Origin: Auritidibacter sp. Marseille-P8566
GTDB taxonomy: Bacteria > Bacteroidota > Bacteroidia > Flavobacteriales > Flavobacteriaceae
NCBI GenBank assembly: GCA_943325595.2
Contig: CALPQA020000073.1
Span: 1 to 7,844 of the forward strand
DNA length: 7,844 bases
Reading direction: 5' to 3'
Both the position numbers and the translations under genes were made by a program. Shown here piece after piece: positions 6,433-7,844 of this stretch (positions are counted from its first letter, which is position 1; the number at the start of each line of letters is the position of its first letter). The notes beneath the pieces are model-generated. The model saw only the letters and a program-made list of their open reading frames with translations, had not been told where the DNA came from and did not search any database.

Positions 6433-7844
6433 ATGGAAAAATTCGTAAACCTCAACCCCATAAAAGTAGACAAAACTACTATTATCAATTTAGAAAAAGG
6501 GAAACTCCCTCCACAAGCCCTGGAACTCGAAGAAGCAGTTCTAGGAGCCATGATGATTGATAAAAAAGGGGTAGATGAAGTTATTGATATTTTACAACCA
6601 GATGCCTTTTACAAAGATGCTCACAAACACATTTTTGAAGCGATTTTTCAGTTGTTCACAGATTCTCAACCTGTTGACTTGTTAACAGTTTCTGCGCAGC
6701 TAAAAAAGAATGCCAAATTAGAGTTGGCGGGAGGTGATTTCTATTTGATTCAACTTACCCAAAAAATATCCTCTTCGGCACATATTGAGTTTCACTCAAG
6801 AATTATTTTACAGAAATTTATTCAACGTAGTTTAATTCGGATTTCATCTGAAATCATCGAAGAATCGTATGATGAATCAACCGATGTTTTTGATTTATTA
6901 GACAAAGCCGAATCTAAATTATACGAAGTAACACAAGGAAATATTAAACGAAGTTCTGAAACAGCACAAAGTTTGGTAATTCAAGCTAAGAAAAGAATCG
7001 AAGAAATTGCTGGAAAAGAAGGTTTAAGCGGAATTGCAACCGGATTCGACAGCCTTGACAAAGTAACTTCTGGATGGCAACCTAGTGATTTAATTATCAT
7101 TGCAGCGCGTCCTGGTATGGGTAAAACTGCTTTTGTACTTTCTATGGCTCGAAATGTAGCTATTGATTTTGGTCATCCTGTAGCGTTATTTTCTTTGGAG
7201 ATGTCTTCCGTACAATTAATTACCAGATTAATTTCATCTGAAACAGGTTTGTCTTCTGAAAAATTAAGAACTGGAAAATTAGAAAAACACGAATGGGAAC
7301 AATTGAGTATCAAGGTTAAAAATTTAGAAAAAGCGCCCCTTTTTATAGACGACACTCCTTCCCTATCCATTTTTGATTTGCGTGCAAAATCAAGACGTTT
7401 GGCATCGCAACATGGCATTAAATTAATCATTGTCGATTATTTACAATTGATGACCGCCGGCGGTAGTAATGGAAAAGGTTCGGGAAATAGAGAACAAGAA
7501 ATCTCAACAATTTCTAGAAACTTAAAAGCTTTAGCTAAAGAATTGGGTGTGCCTGTAATTGCATTATCACAGTTGTCACGTGCTGTAGAAACTAGACCAG
7601 GACACAAACGCCCACTACTTTCTGACCTTAGGGAATCTGGTGCAATTGAGCAAGATGCCGATATTGTTTCGTTTATTTACCGTCCTGAATATTATAAATT
7701 AGACGAATGGGATGATGAAGGAAGTTCGCCAACACAAGGTCAAGCCGAATTTATTATTGCAAAACACAGAAATGGTAGCTTAGAAAACGTACGATTGAAA
7801 TTTGTTGGAAACCTAGGTAAATTTGAAAATTTAGAAACCTATGG
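6433..7844 (+). CDS. dnaB: Replicative DNA helicase DnaB (C-terminal end beyond window)
   Basis: Hexameric ATP-driven helicase that opens the replication fork and recruits primase. The frame runs from ATG at 6433 for 470 complete codons to the right edge without a stop; family members in this group are a little over 500 residues, as I recall, so only a short C-terminal piece is missing. The N-terminal helical domain (about 25-125) starts LPPQALELEEAVLGAMMID. The RecA-like domain (from about residue 190) shows Walker A ARPGMGKT (225-232, Lys231), the catalytic Glu256 in LFSLEMSS, Walker B LIIVDYLQL (331-339, Asp335), IALSQLSRAVE (376-386), SDLRESGAIEQDADIV (397-412) and KHRNGSLENVRLKF (444-457), which carries the probable arginine finger Arg446. 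No intein interrupts the Walker A, Walker B or later motifs, sites where DnaB inteins are known in other bacteria. The leading MEKFVNLNPIKVDK is in keeping with related proteins, which supports this start despite the lack of leader and Shine-Dalgarno. Confidence 0.96.
   Translation, partial: MEKFVNLNPIKVDKTTIINLEKGKLPPQALELEEAVLGAMMIDKKGVDEVIDILQPDAFYKDAHKHIFEAIFQLFTDSQPVDLLTVSAQLKKNAKLELAGGDFYLIQLTQKISSSAHIEFHSRIILQKFIQRSLIRISSEIIEESYDESTDVFDLLDKAESKLYEVTQGNIKRSSETAQSLVIQAKKRIEEIAGKEGLSGIATGFDSLDKVTSGWQPSDLIIIAARPGMGKTAFVLSMARNVAIDFGHPVALFSLEMSSVQLITRLISSETGLSSEKLRTGKLEKHEWEQLSIKVKNLEKAPLFIDDTPSLSIFDLRAKSRRLASQHGIKLIIVDYLQLMTAGGSNGKGSGNREQEISTISRNLKALAKELGVPVIALSQLSRAVETRPGHKRPLLSDLRESGAIEQDADIVSFIYRPEYYKLDEWDDEGSSPTQGQAEFIIAKHRNGSLENVRLKFVGNLGKFENLETY

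Noticed and set aside
7173..7430. Minus-strand open frame of 85 codons inside dnaB
   Set aside because: It lies opposite the conserved RecA-like core of DnaB and has no family features; a shadow of dnaB.

Overview
The window looks like a chromosomal segment of a Flavobacterium-type member of the Bacteroidota. Three signs point there: the deduced Tgt, AccA and DnaB proteins read like those I know from this group; promoter boxes of the Bacteroidota form TAnnTTTG lie just upstream of tgt and accA, with a one-mismatch version before dnaB; and starts are preceded by A-rich stretches, not Shine-Dalgarno sequences. No database search was possible, so genus-level placement is an inference.

Layout. 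Positions 1-429 (minus strand) hold the first 143 codons of a membrane protein that runs off the left edge; it weakly resembles the Amj/DUF2837 (lipid II flippase) family. Positions 430-1899 are a long, extremely AT-rich stretch with no supportable gene. Positions 1900-4991 hold a tight three-gene plus-strand unit: tgt (queuosine tRNA modification), an LptF/LptG-family permease (lipopolysaccharide export) and a DMT/EamA-family transporter. The gaps are 7 nt and then a 14-nt overlap, so co-transcription from one promoter ahead of tgt is likely. Positions 4992-5338 are non-coding and carry an imperfect, inverted-repeat intergenic element followed by the accA promoter. Positions 5339-6292 are accA (fatty acid synthesis), closed by a clear intrinsic terminator. 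From 6433 to the right edge lies dnaB (replicative helicase), missing only its C-terminal end.

The right three quarters is ordinary housekeeping sequence with conserved genes. The left quarter differs in composition and, with a possible envelope-glycan flippase reading outward, could be the edge of an accessory polysaccharide region. I see no convincing new multi-gene system. The points most worth a second look are: Tgt lacks the three cysteines that bind zinc in classical bacterial Tgt but keeps the histidine; the upstream TTG start for accA falls inside its own promoter box; dnaB seems to have almost no leader; and there are two structured non-coding stretches.
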